Positions 15,804 through 23,349 of a DNA stretch of 36,495 nt are shown in pieces. A program made the translations under genes and the position numbers. The notes under the pieces are model-generated. The model did no database searches and was not told the origin of the DNA. It was given only the letters and a program-made list of their open reading frames with translations. Numbering within the stretch: the stretch's first letter is position 1; each line of letters opens with the position of its first letter. This stretch comes from Ignavibacteria bacterium CG1_02_37_35 (GTDB lineage Bacteria; Bacteroidota; Ignavibacteria; Ignavibacteriales; Ignavibacteriaceae): assembly GCA_001871325.1 (NCBI GenBank), contig MNVA01000237.1, forward strand, positions 1-36,495, given 5' to 3'.

Positions 15804-18086
15804 TCATTTTACTGCTACTTCCATAGATAATTGTGCTTGTTCGGCTAAACGCAGTTCCAACAAAGATTGGAGAAAAGCTAAAGTTGATTCCGCGCCTTGA
15901 TTCTCGTTAAGATGGTCTGAATGCAAACCGTCGCGGCACCCGCCGGTTGTTGGGTCGTAAACAGAAAGATTCAAATCGTTACGCCCAAGGAACCATTCAA
16001 ATGCACGGTGAGCTTCTTTGTTCCAAAATTTGTCCCCGGTAATTCTGAACGCTTCGAGACAAGCCGATACCATTGCTTGTGCCTCGACAGGCTGCTGATC
16101 AAAACGAGCTTTCTCGCCCCCTTTTTTATAAAAACCATTTGATCCAATTGGAACAAAATGCCCCTGGTTTGAACGCTTTAAATCACAAAGCCATTTTAAC
16201 GACTCCAACCCTGCATCGGTCATTGCACCGTTAGGAATTGATTTGCCGCAGGTGAGCAGAGCATGAGGTAAGGCAGCATTGCAGTATGAAAGAGTATCTT
16301 CAAACCAACGCCATTCTTCAGAACGATTATCCTGGTATAATTTCAGGAGTCGTTCAGCCAATTCAACACGCACCTGACTTGCTCTTCGGTCACCGGCAAA
16401 CTTTTGTGAATACTCATCAATGCCGATCAAAGCAAATGCCCAGGCACGGGGACTTGTAGTTAAAAGAATAGAGGGGAGCGATTGTTCGAACAGCCAGCCC
16501 GCCATCCCTTTTAGTGCCAGAGCATTAGAATGATTTAAGACCGTTCCTAAAGCCCAAAGAGAGCGCCCCTGGCTATCATCCGAACCATTTTCTTCCAACC
16601 AATTGTGTTGATAGTCCATAAAATTTCGAAAACGTTTAGTCTGATCGTTGAAGGCAAATCCTAAAAAGGAAAGATATCGGGAGGCAAACCCCAATCTCTG
16701 GTGGCTGCCAAGTTTATCCAGGAGAATTTTTACTAAAAGCGCACGTGCATTATCATCGGTGGTATAACCGTGTGAATAGTTAGGCACCGTAAAAAGGGAA
16801 TGTTGTAAAATTCCGGTATAATCCGTTAGATGATTTAAATGATCGAGTTTTAGGGGAGGAAGTTCACCGGGATATTTGTCCAGCGCTTTTGCAATAAATC
16901 CTGGCGGGATGTAATGACGACGTTCTGCCCGCGCACGTTTAAAACTTTCCATATAACGTTGCGCCACTTCAGACCAAATCATCGTGCGTCCAAACAGATA
17001 AGCGCGCTTACGCATTGCCTGCCGTTCGGATTCATTGTCTAATAAGTTTATTACTTGCTCAGCCAACGCAGCCGGATCGCGGAAGGGGACCAGCACACCG
17101 CGTCCTTCGGAAAGAATTTCTTGAGCATACCAATAGGGTGTTGAAATAATTGCTTTACCGGCTCCTAATGTATAAGCCAGAGTTCCGGATGTTATCTGTG
17201 CCTCGTTGAGATAAGGAGTAATATAAATATCCGCTGCACTTATGAACTCAACAAGTTCTTCCAAACTGACAAAGCGGTTATAAAAGATGACATTACTTTC
17301 CACCCCTTTCTGTTGAGCTAACCATTGCAAAGACAGGCGGTAAGTTTCCCCTTCATTTTGAATAACATGTGGATGGGTCGCTCCAACAACAATATAAACT
17401 ACGTCGGGATAACGGGAAACAATATCGGGTAATGCAGAAATAACCGTTTCGATCCCTTTACTCGATGAGAGCAAACCAAAACTTAGCAAGACGATTTTCC
17501 CTTCAACACCAAACAAATCTTTATTAAAACTTGGATCAACAAACGGCACATCGGGAATACCGTGCGGAATCAGATCAATCTTTTCCGGTGATACGTTATA
17601 AATTTTTTGCAAAAATTCAGAACCGCGTTCACTCATAACCACCAAGCGATCTGATATTGCCGCTACTTCTTCCAATACCCGACGCTGATCAGTGTCAGGG
17701 GTTTTTAGTATGGTGTGCAGAGTTGTAACAATGGGCATACGTAATCCGCGTAAGAGCGCCAGGATGTGGCTTCCTGCTTTCCCGCCGAATATTCCATATT
17801 CGAATTGCAGGCAAACCAGATCAACGTTGTTGATATTTAAAAAATCCGAGGCTCTCAAGTAAGAATTGATATCTTTCTCTGTAAGTTCAAAGCGGACCCT
17901 TGCCGGGTACTCATAACCGGCTGCCACATCGTTTACCGGCATTGCGATGCACGTTGTTTTACTGTATTGTAAAGCAATGGCTTCACATAGATCGGTTGTA
18001 AATGTAGCAATCCCGCATTGGCGCGGCGAATAGTTCCCTACAAATGCAATCCGGTTAATGCTGTGACTTGTTAAATTTTTTTTCAA
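15804..18086 (-). CDS. GT4 glycosyltransferase fused to an alpha/alpha-toroid domain
   Basis: A 760-residue fusion. The N-terminal half (about 10-390) is a GT-B fold group-1 (GT4) glycosyltransferase: CGIATFTTDL near the start, LIPHGIPDVPF in the linker, and the nucleotide-sugar region SAADIYITPYLNEAQITSGTLAY (split here by function, about 282-305). The C-terminal half (about 410-745) is helical with repeated W/G-rich motifs (YTTDDNARALL, RSLWALGTVL, SPRAWAFALIGI), like alpha/alpha-toroid carbohydrate enzymes. Such fusions occur near mannoside metabolism genes, though none is seen here. It is cytoplasmic; no signal peptide or membrane helix is visible. The start is TTG, with GAGAGAGA upstream. 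The sugar is unknown. Confidence 0.82.
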   Translation of the reverse strand: MKKNLTSHSINRIAFVGNYSPRQCGIATFTTDLCEAIALQYSKTTCIAMPVNDVAAGYEYPARVRFELTEKDINSYLRASDFLNINNVDLVCLQFEYGIFGGKAGSHILALLRGLRMPIVTTLHTILKTPDTDQRRVLEEVAAISDRLVVMSERGSEFLQKIYNVSPEKIDLIPHGIPDVPFVDPSFNKDLFGVEGKIVLLSFGLLSSSKGIETVISALPDIVSRYPDVVYIVVGATHPHVIQNEGETYRLSLQWLAQQKGVESNVIFYNRFVSLEELVEFISAADIYITPYLNEAQITSGTLAYTLGAGKAIISTPYWYAQEILSEGRGVLVPFRDPAALAEQVINLLDNESERQAMRKRAYLFGRTMIWSEVAQRYMESFKRARAERRHYIPPGFIAKALDKYPGELPPLKLDHLNHLTDYTGILQHSLFTVPNYSHGYTTDDNARALLVKILLDKLGSHQRLGFASRYLSFLGFAFNDQTKRFRNFMDYQHNWLEENGSDDSQGRSLWALGTVLNHSNALALKGMAGWLFEQSLPSILLTTSPRAWAFALIGIDEYSQKFAGDRRASQVRVELAERLLKLYQDNRSEEWRWFEDTLSYCNAALPHALLTCGKSIPNGAMTDAGLESLKWLCDLKRSNQGHFVPIGSNGFYKKGGEKARFDQQPVEAQAMVSACLEAFRITGDKFWNKEAHRAFEWFLGRNDLNLSVYDPTTGGCRDGLHSDHLNENQGAESTLAFLQSLLELRLAEQAQLSMEVAVK

Positions 18087-18317
18087 GTTGAAGATCTCTC
18101 TCTTAATTTTTGTAACCTCATAAAAGGTTCGAATTGGTTTTTAATTATGCTCCGCTCATTGTTTGGAGGTATCTGTTTTCTTTGGCGGTTGAGCATGTCT
18201 AAATAAAATTTCTGTAAAAGCGGCTGTTATAAGTTAACTTGCTTTTATGATGCATCTCTTAAGTTGGCATGAACATGACTATTTCACCTTCAAAATAATT
18301 TTACCGTATAAAAGTAT

Positions 18318-18440
18318 TTATAAATCCTTATTGATATTTTCGTCAATCTCCTTCAATTCAGGGTAAAGAATTAATCCATAAATGATATTAGCTATTATAA
18401 GCATTGAAAGAATAGTTAGTAAAAATGTTGATAGTTCCAT
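18318..18440 (-). CDS. Small single-pass membrane peptide (40 residues)
   Basis: An open frame with ATG: MELSTFLLTILSMLIIANII then a short loop and a charged tail (YPELKEIDENINKDL). About 22 residues form one good membrane helix and the tail is acidic. The composition looks like a real small membrane protein and not random AT-rich sequence, but the ribosome-binding site is weak (GAGTG). No family recognised. The gap to the GT4 gene (18087-18317) holds only a weak hairpin AACCT/AGGTT near 18113-18129; the gap 18441-18532 holds the hairpin listed next. Confidence 0.45.
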   Translation of the reverse strand: MELSTFLLTILSMLIIANIIYGLILYPELKEIDENINKDL

Positions 18441-18494
18441 CGTTCACTCAAGTTTATTAATTGTTCTGAAAATTTTACCGGTGCACTAATTTAT

Positions 18495-18515
18495 CAATCG
18501 TTCCCGGAGCGATTG
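18495..18515 (-). terminator. Weak hairpin after the radical SAM gene
   Basis: CAATCG and CGATTG enclose a 9-nt loop about 18 bp after the radical SAM stop, followed by ATAAATT on the minus strand. This is a short stem, so only a candidate terminator. Confidence 0.35.
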
Positions 18516-18532
18516 AACGCTTGTAAATTATT

Positions 18533-20014
18533 TTAATAAAAAGTATTGGATACTTTTCTGAAATGGGAGCCGTAAATCGTAAACTGTATTGCCAAAGGAA
18601 ACAACTGCGGCTTGCGGAACAATGACCAGAAAAAAAGTCTCCAGTAATAAATTCTTTCTTCGCCGATAACCCCGAGTTTGAACATTGATTTAAAAAGTGC
18701 AAGAATGTAATTCGCATCCAGATGAAAAATTTTATGATTTCTCGGTTCAAAATCCTTCAAGAAACGCCTTACCCGCTCATAAAAATATTTCGGTGAATAG
18801 ATCGTACTCAGAATTTTTTTATACCCGGTCATGAGGGCTTCTGAATTCATCTGAGGAATAAAATTGATCGAAAAATCAGTATTGTTTCCGGTAAAATTGC
18901 TTAACATTCTTCCTTCATTCAGCAGTCTTTTTTGCAGTTTGGTTCCTTGAGGGGCATTCAATAAGCCTACCATTGCGGTTACAATTCCACTTTCCTGGAT
19001 AAAGGTTGTAAGTTTATCAAAAATTGTCGGTGGATCGTTATCAAACCCAACAATAAAACCACCCTGAACTTCCAGACCATTCGCTTGAATTTTCCTGATA
19101 CTTGCAATCAGGTCACGGTTTCTATTCTGTGTTTTATTACACTCAAGCAGGCTTTCTTCATTCGGAGTTTCGATTCCGACAAACACAGCTTCAAATCCCG
19201 CTTTAACCATGAGCTGCAACAACTTATCGTCATCTGCAAGATTGATAGATACTTCCGTGTTAAAGAAAAAGGGATGTTTCCTTTTCTCATTCCACTCAAT
19301 AATTGCCGGCAGAATTTCGTTTTTCAATTTCCCTTTGTTGCCGATGAAATTATCATCAACAAAAAAAACAGAACCCCGCCAGCCGGTAAAATATAACGCA
19401 TCTAATTCGGCTATCACTTGTTCATTTGATTTAGTTCGGGGTCTTCTGCCGTAAAGCACGGTGATATCGCAAAAATCGCAATCATAAGGACAACCGCGTG
19501 AATACTGCACATTCATGGAAGTATAATTCTTCATCGAAATAAGATCCCAGAGAGGCAAGGGAGTTGTTGTAATATCAGCCCAATCTTGCGAGGTGTATTT
19601 ATGTTTTGTACTTCCATTGTTCAGATCGCTTAAAAAATGGGGAAGAGTAATCTCGGCTTCATTAAGAACAAGATGATCAATAGTTTGATACTGTTCGGGA
19701 TGGCTGGTAAATAATGGTCCCCCGGCAACAATTTTTGCGTTTAACTTTTTACATCTTTGTATCACTTCATTGGCGGATTCACTTTGTATAGACATGGCGC
19801 TTATAAAAACAAAATCTGCCCAAAGAATATCATCGTCTTTCAACTTCTTCGCATTCATGTCAATTAGCTTTTTACACCAATCTTCGGGCAGAATTGCCGC
19901 TACGGTTAAAAGCCCCAACGGGGGGAAACTTGCTTTCTTGGATACAAATTTCAGAGCATGTTTAAAGCTCCAAAATGTATCGGGATACATAGGGTACACC
20001 ATTAAAATCTTCAT
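18533..20014 (-). CDS. B12-binding-domain radical SAM protein
   Basis: A 493-residue enzyme. The N-terminal cobalamin-binding-like domain (about 1-150) has the MKILMVYP start and the SFPPLGLLTVAAIL stretch typical of B12-radical SAM proteins. The radical SAM core (about 165-380) carries the 4Fe-4S motif CPYDCDFC, with FVDDNFIGN as the following strand. The C-terminal region (about 390-493) resembles the DUF4070-type extension seen with hopanoid and lipid-modifying members. The reaction is unknown; methylation or another radical modification of an unactivated carbon is likely for this class. Its start overlaps the stop of a 64-codon frame (ATGA), and promoter P4 lies 232 bp upstream. Confidence 0.88.
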   Translation of the reverse strand: MKILMVYPMYPDTFWSFKHALKFVSKKASFPPLGLLTVAAILPEDWCKKLIDMNAKKLKDDDILWADFVFISAMSIQSESANEVIQRCKKLNAKIVAGGPLFTSHPEQYQTIDHLVLNEAEITLPHFLSDLNNGSTKHKYTSQDWADITTTPLPLWDLISMKNYTSMNVQYSRGCPYDCDFCDITVLYGRRPRTKSNEQVIAELDALYFTGWRGSVFFVDDNFIGNKGKLKNEILPAIIEWNEKRKHPFFFNTEVSINLADDDKLLQLMVKAGFEAVFVGIETPNEESLLECNKTQNRNRDLIASIRKIQANGLEVQGGFIVGFDNDPPTIFDKLTTFIQESGIVTAMVGLLNAPQGTKLQKRLLNEGRMLSNFTGNNTDFSINFIPQMNSEALMTGYKKILSTIYSPKYFYERVRRFLKDFEPRNHKIFHLDANYILALFKSMFKLGVIGEERIYYWRLFFWSLFRKPQLFPLAIQFTIYGSHFRKVSNTFY

Positions 20015-20205
20015 GCGCGCGGCTTCATGAATAATTCTTTATAAATCATTCTTACGGTTGAAAAGAATAATTGAACAAAAACATAAATCGTTCGTTTGTG
20101 TAACGGTTTTGCCTGTTTGAATTTCTTTTCAACCACAAAATAAATTTTGTGTTTTAATTTGATAACAAATTTTTCTTCGGTGGAAGAAATGCTGACGAGT
20201 ATCAT
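20011..20205 (-). CDS. Small basic hypothetical protein coupled to the radical SAM gene
   Basis: A 64-residue frame rich in Lys, Phe and Val (MILVSISSTEEKFVIKLKHK onward, ending KELFMKPRA). It has a decent ribosome-binding site (GGAAATAGGAAA before the ATG), its stop overlaps the radical SAM start by 4 bp, and promoter P4 ends 40 bp before it, which matches the P-to-start distances of the other regulon members. That argues for a real leader gene. Against it: no recognised family, and plain AT-rich composition. It could also simply be the 5-prime leader of the radical SAM mRNA. Confidence 0.42.
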   Translation of the reverse strand: MILVSISSTEEKFVIKLKHKIYFVVEKKFKQAKPLHKRTIYVFVQLFFSTVRMIYKELFMKPRA

Positions 20206-20245
20206 TTTCCTATTTCCGGAAGTTATTTGGTTTATTTACGTTTTC

Positions 20246-20307
20246 ATTATCGCAAGTTGCCTGGAAGGAATCAATCGGTCAAAAGGATGAAAAAGGGATT
20301 AGTTCTT
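20246..20307 (-). promoter_or_regulatory. Regulon promoter P4 (radical SAM unit)
   Basis: Minus strand: operator AATCCCTTTTT then CATCCTTTTG (20280-20300), 5 nt, -35 box TTGATT (20269-20274, consensus), 17-nt spacer, -10 box GATAAT (20246-20251). The upstream end is AAGAACTA in place of AAGATGTA. The 10 bases GACCGATTGA downstream of the operator are identical to those in P1. Confidence 0.7.
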
Positions 20308-20350
20308 TAAAGCAGGGGTTGAGCCAATTTTAAAAGTTACCTTACTGCAA

Positions 20351-21598
20351 TTATTTTGTCCGTGTAAATACCAAAGTAAACTTAGTCCCGGCATCTTTCT
20401 TTGATATCAAAGTCATCGCTATTTTGTTCAAATCGCAATATTTTTTTATAAGCGAAAGACCTATTCCGTTTAAATCGCAATATTTTTTTACAAGAGTAAA
20501 TCCTAAGCGGTTCCCCTCATATTTATTCGCGTCTCCGCCTTCATCTTGATTAAGGGGATGAAACATCGCTTCCATAAATTCTTCCGAGATACCGATGCCG
20601 GTATCTTCCATGCTCACCTCTATTCCCTGTTCATTTTTTGAAATATAAATTGAGATGTCTCCTGTTTTAGTGTACTTTACGGCGTTACCAAGTAAATTCA
20701 CAAATATTTGGTAGATGCTGTTTTGATCGCCCACGATCACTGCTTCCGGAAGAGTGGAGAAGAAATTTAATTTTAGTCCCTTGTCTTCTATCGCTTTCTT
20801 ATTCTCGTCAATGAGTTTGGTAATAATTTCTTTAACAAAATCGAATTCATCAAAGAAAGGTTTATTCGTACTAATCTGCATTTCAGAAACACTCAAAACC
20901 AAATCAACAGTTCTGATTAAACCTTGACCGGCGGCATCAATTCCATTAAAATATTCCAAAAGTTCCGGGGTTATTTTCCCTGACATTTTCTCTTTTAATA
21001 CATTTGCAAAGCTCAATACCGCGTTCGTAGGAGAGCTCATTTCGAGTGACATCTGATGAAGGAATTCGGATTTCAATTTATCTGACTTTTCAACTTTTTC
21101 TTTTTCTCTGATCAATTCATCTAAAGTTGTTTCAAGTTCTCTGGTTCGTTCCTTCACTTTTATTTCTAACAGTTTATTGTAATTTTCTACTTGTTGGTGA
21201 AGGTAGCGCGTATGAATCAGATTTTTTATGCGAAGATCAACTTCTATCAGGTCAAACGGTTTTGAAAGAAAATCGCTTGCGCCGCCGGCAAGAGCAATTT
21301 GTTTTGCATCCTGGGTTACATCGGCGGTAAGCACGAGTATCGGCAGATACGTACTGTTAGGAATGAGTTCTTTTAACAGTTCTAAAATCTGAAAACCATC
21401 AATGTGAGGCATCATCAAGTCGAGCAAAATCAAATCAGGTTCAAATTCTTTGAACAAACTGACTACCAAACGCGAATCTGTTGTTGTTTTAAGATTTGTA
21501 TACTCCTTAAATTCAAGCAGACTCGTAAGAACATCTATATTGGCTTGTTGGTCATCTATAATCAGTATGTTTGCATTTTTTAATGTTGAATTAAGCAT
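20351..21598 (-). CDS. REC-histidine kinase-like protein with lost phospho-acceptor His (pseudokinase)
   Basis: A 415-residue cytoplasmic protein: receiver domain (about 8-125, Asp60 in LILLDLMMP), coiled-coil linker, degenerate HisKA (about 175-240) and ATPase-like domain (about 280-412). At the H-box the sequence is QMSLEMSSPTN, where the paralogue at 21656-23320 has [11 protein letters not shown]. So the phospho-accepting histidine is Leu185 (CTC at 21044-21046; one base from CAC). The N-box (FVNLLGNAVKY) and D-box (EDTGIGI) are kept, but the G2 box is EGNRLGF instead of GTGLGL. Just after it a 14-residue unit is tandemly duplicated (GFTLVKKYCDLNGI then GLSLIKKYCDLNKI). It probably works by receiving phosphate or by heterodimerising with the neighbouring kinase. 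Last gene of a three-gene operon. Confidence 0.88.
   Translation of the reverse strand: MLNSTLKNANILIIDDQQANIDVLTSLLEFKEYTNLKTTTDSRLVVSLFKEFEPDLILLDLMMPHIDGFQILELLKELIPNSTYLPILVLTADVTQDAKQIALAGGASDFLSKPFDLIEVDLRIKNLIHTRYLHQQVENYNKLLEIKVKERTRELETTLDELIREKEKVEKSDKLKSEFLHQMSLEMSSPTNAVLSFANVLKEKMSGKITPELLEYFNGIDAAGQGLIRTVDLVLSVSEMQISTNKPFFDEFDFVKEIITKLIDENKKAIEDKGLKLNFFSTLPEAVIVGDQNSIYQIFVNLLGNAVKYTKTGDISIYISKNEQGIEVSMEDTGIGISEEFMEAMFHPLNQDEGGDANKYEGNRLGFTLVKKYCDLNGIGLSLIKKYCDLNKIAMTLISKKDAGTKFTLVFTRTK
20420..20503 (-). repeat. 42-bp internal tandem duplication in the pseudokinase
   Basis: Two adjacent 42-bp units (20462-20503 first in the gene, then 20420-20461) encode GFTLVKKYCDLNGI and GLSLIKKYCDLNKI. 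Both share the core AAAAAATATTGCGATTT. The frame is kept. It lies in the ATP-lid/G2 region, which a normal kinase has once. Confidence 0.9.
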
Positions 21599-21655
21599 GG
21601 TTGTTTCCCTTTTTGTTAAATAAATTTAAAGTAGGAATAAGAAGTACTGAATGTA

Positions 21656-23320
21656 TTATTTGCAAAATATCTCCTTTTTCAAAACAGTTTTGGTCAACGC
21701 TAAAAGCTCATGCATTAAGAAAGGTTTATTGATGTACTCATCAAATCCTTTTTCAAGAAATGTTTTTCTATCGCCGGGCATTGCATAAGCGGTAAGAGCA
21801 ATTATCGGAACGGTAGTATAACCTTGAATTTTCCTAATCCGGTTCATGGTTTCAATTCCATCAATTCCAAATCCTAAATTTATGTCCATCAGAATTAAAT
21901 CAAAGAGTTTTTGTGATGCAATGGATATCCATGTTATTCCATTTTCTGCTTCTGTAACTTTTGCCGCAGGGTCCAACATTCTTTTTATTAAAATCCGGTT
22001 GGCAGAGTTATCTTCAACCAATAGAATTTGAAGAAGTGCGGCATCTTGATTGGTTGGAGGTTTAATCTTAACCTCTCTCCTCTCCGATTCAACCATGCTT
22101 TGAATTTTACTTTCATCTAACGCGGTCGGAAGCCAAATTGAAAAGATAGAACCTTTGCCGATTTCACTTTCTACTTCAATAAACCCTTTCATCAAATCTA
22201 TAATTTTTTTTGTGATAGTTAATCCAAGACCCGTTCCTTCATGTTCACGGTTTAGCCCTTCGCTGGATTGCCTAAATGCCTGGAAAATTTTTCCGAGATT
22301 TTCTTTTGGAATTCCAGTGCCGGTATCAATTATTCGTATTACCGCCCAGTCCCGGTTGTATTTTTGAGCAAGATTGAGAGCAATAAGAATTCCTCCTTCG
22401 TTGGTAAACTTAATAGCGTTGTTCACAAGGTGATATAGCGCTTTACCAAAGAGTTCGCTATCAAGGTAAGATTCAAGATATTTATCTGCGAGATCCGTTT
22501 TTAGAAATAAGTTTTTGTGTTGTGTCATCTGCCTGAAAGAAGGAATCTTTCTATTAATTTCTTCTACAAGATTGGCGGGCTTAAGCATTAGAAATGATTG
22601 TTCGGTTTCAAGATTGGTCAAATCTAAGATGCCGCTTACCGTTTCATTTAATCGCCTTCCTCCTTCAGCTATATAGTTTACTAATTCAAGATGCTCTTTA
22701 TTTGTTATTTCTTTTTTGAGTAGATCGGCAAACCCGATTATGGAAATTAAAGGCGTTCTCAATTCGTGACTCATGTTGGCAAAGAAATAACTTTTCACAC
22801 GGTTCATCTCTTCGGCTTTATCTTTAGCGGAGCTCAACTGAACGATTGTCTTTTCTAGCTCGAGCGTTCGTTCTTTAACAATTCCATCTAAAATTTGATT
22901 CTCATTCTGTACTTGTTGATGAAGGAAGCGGGAGAGCAGCATATTCTTAATACGAAGATCAACTTCTATTAAATCTAATGGTTTAGTAAGAAAGTCTTTT
23001 GCGCCGCTGCCGAGAGCCCGTAGTTTCGCCTCGGTAGTAATATCGGCAGTCAGTACAAGTATTGGAAAATAAACTCCGGCTGGAACAAGTTCCCCCAATT
23101 GTTCCATTACTTGAAAACCATTTAAGTACGGCATCATGAGATCAAGTAAAAGTAAATCAGGCTTGAACTCTTTGAACGAACTGACTGCCAGACGCGAATC
23201 GGTTATTGTTTTGATATTTGTGTAACCTTTCAGCTCTAGGAGTCCAACAAGAATATCAATGTTAGCCTGTTGATCATCCACGATTAGGATATTGGCGTTT
23301 TTTAAAGTTGAATCTATCAT
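21656..23320 (-). CDS. Hybrid kinase, REC-HisKA-HATPase-REC
   Basis: A 554-residue soluble hybrid sensor kinase. N-terminal receiver (about 8-125, Asp60 in LLLLDLMMP), coiled coil, HisKA with intact H-box [11 protein letters not shown] (about 185-245), HATPase (about 290-405; N-box LVNNAIKFT, D-box IDTGTGI, G2 GTGLGL) and a C-terminal receiver (about 430-550, Asp in ILMDINLG). No sensor input other than the N-terminal receiver, so it should be activated by phosphotransfer. Its first receiver is very similar to that of the downstream pseudokinase, showing a duplication. It starts 30 bp after the four-PAS kinase, and the start has only a weak ribosome-binding site. A phosphorelay through the three proteins is plausible; no output regulator is in the operon. 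Confidence 0.92.
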   Translation of the reverse strand: MIDSTLKNANILIVDDQQANIDILVGLLELKGYTNIKTITDSRLAVSSFKEFKPDLLLLDLMMPYLNGFQVMEQLGELVPAGVYFPILVLTADITTEAKLRALGSGAKDFLTKPLDLIEVDLRIKNMLLSRFLHQQVQNENQILDGIVKERTLELEKTIVQLSSAKDKAEEMNRVKSYFFANMSHELRTPLISIIGFADLLKKEITNKEHLELVNYIAEGGRRLNETVSGILDLTNLETEQSFLMLKPANLVEEINRKIPSFRQMTQHKNLFLKTDLADKYLESYLDSELFGKALYHLVNNAIKFTNEGGILIALNLAQKYNRDWAVIRIIDTGTGIPKENLGKIFQAFRQSSEGLNREHEGTGLGLTITKKIIDLMKGFIEVESEIGKGSIFSIWLPTALDESKIQSMVESERREVKIKPPTNQDAALLQILLVEDNSANRILIKRMLDPAAKVTEAENGITWISIASQKLFDLILMDINLGFGIDGIETMNRIRKIQGYTTVPIIALTAYAMPGDRKTFLEKGFDEYINKPFLMHELLALTKTVLKKEIFCK

Positions 23321-23349
23321 AATTTTTTTTTAGTAGTCAGACTTCCTAC

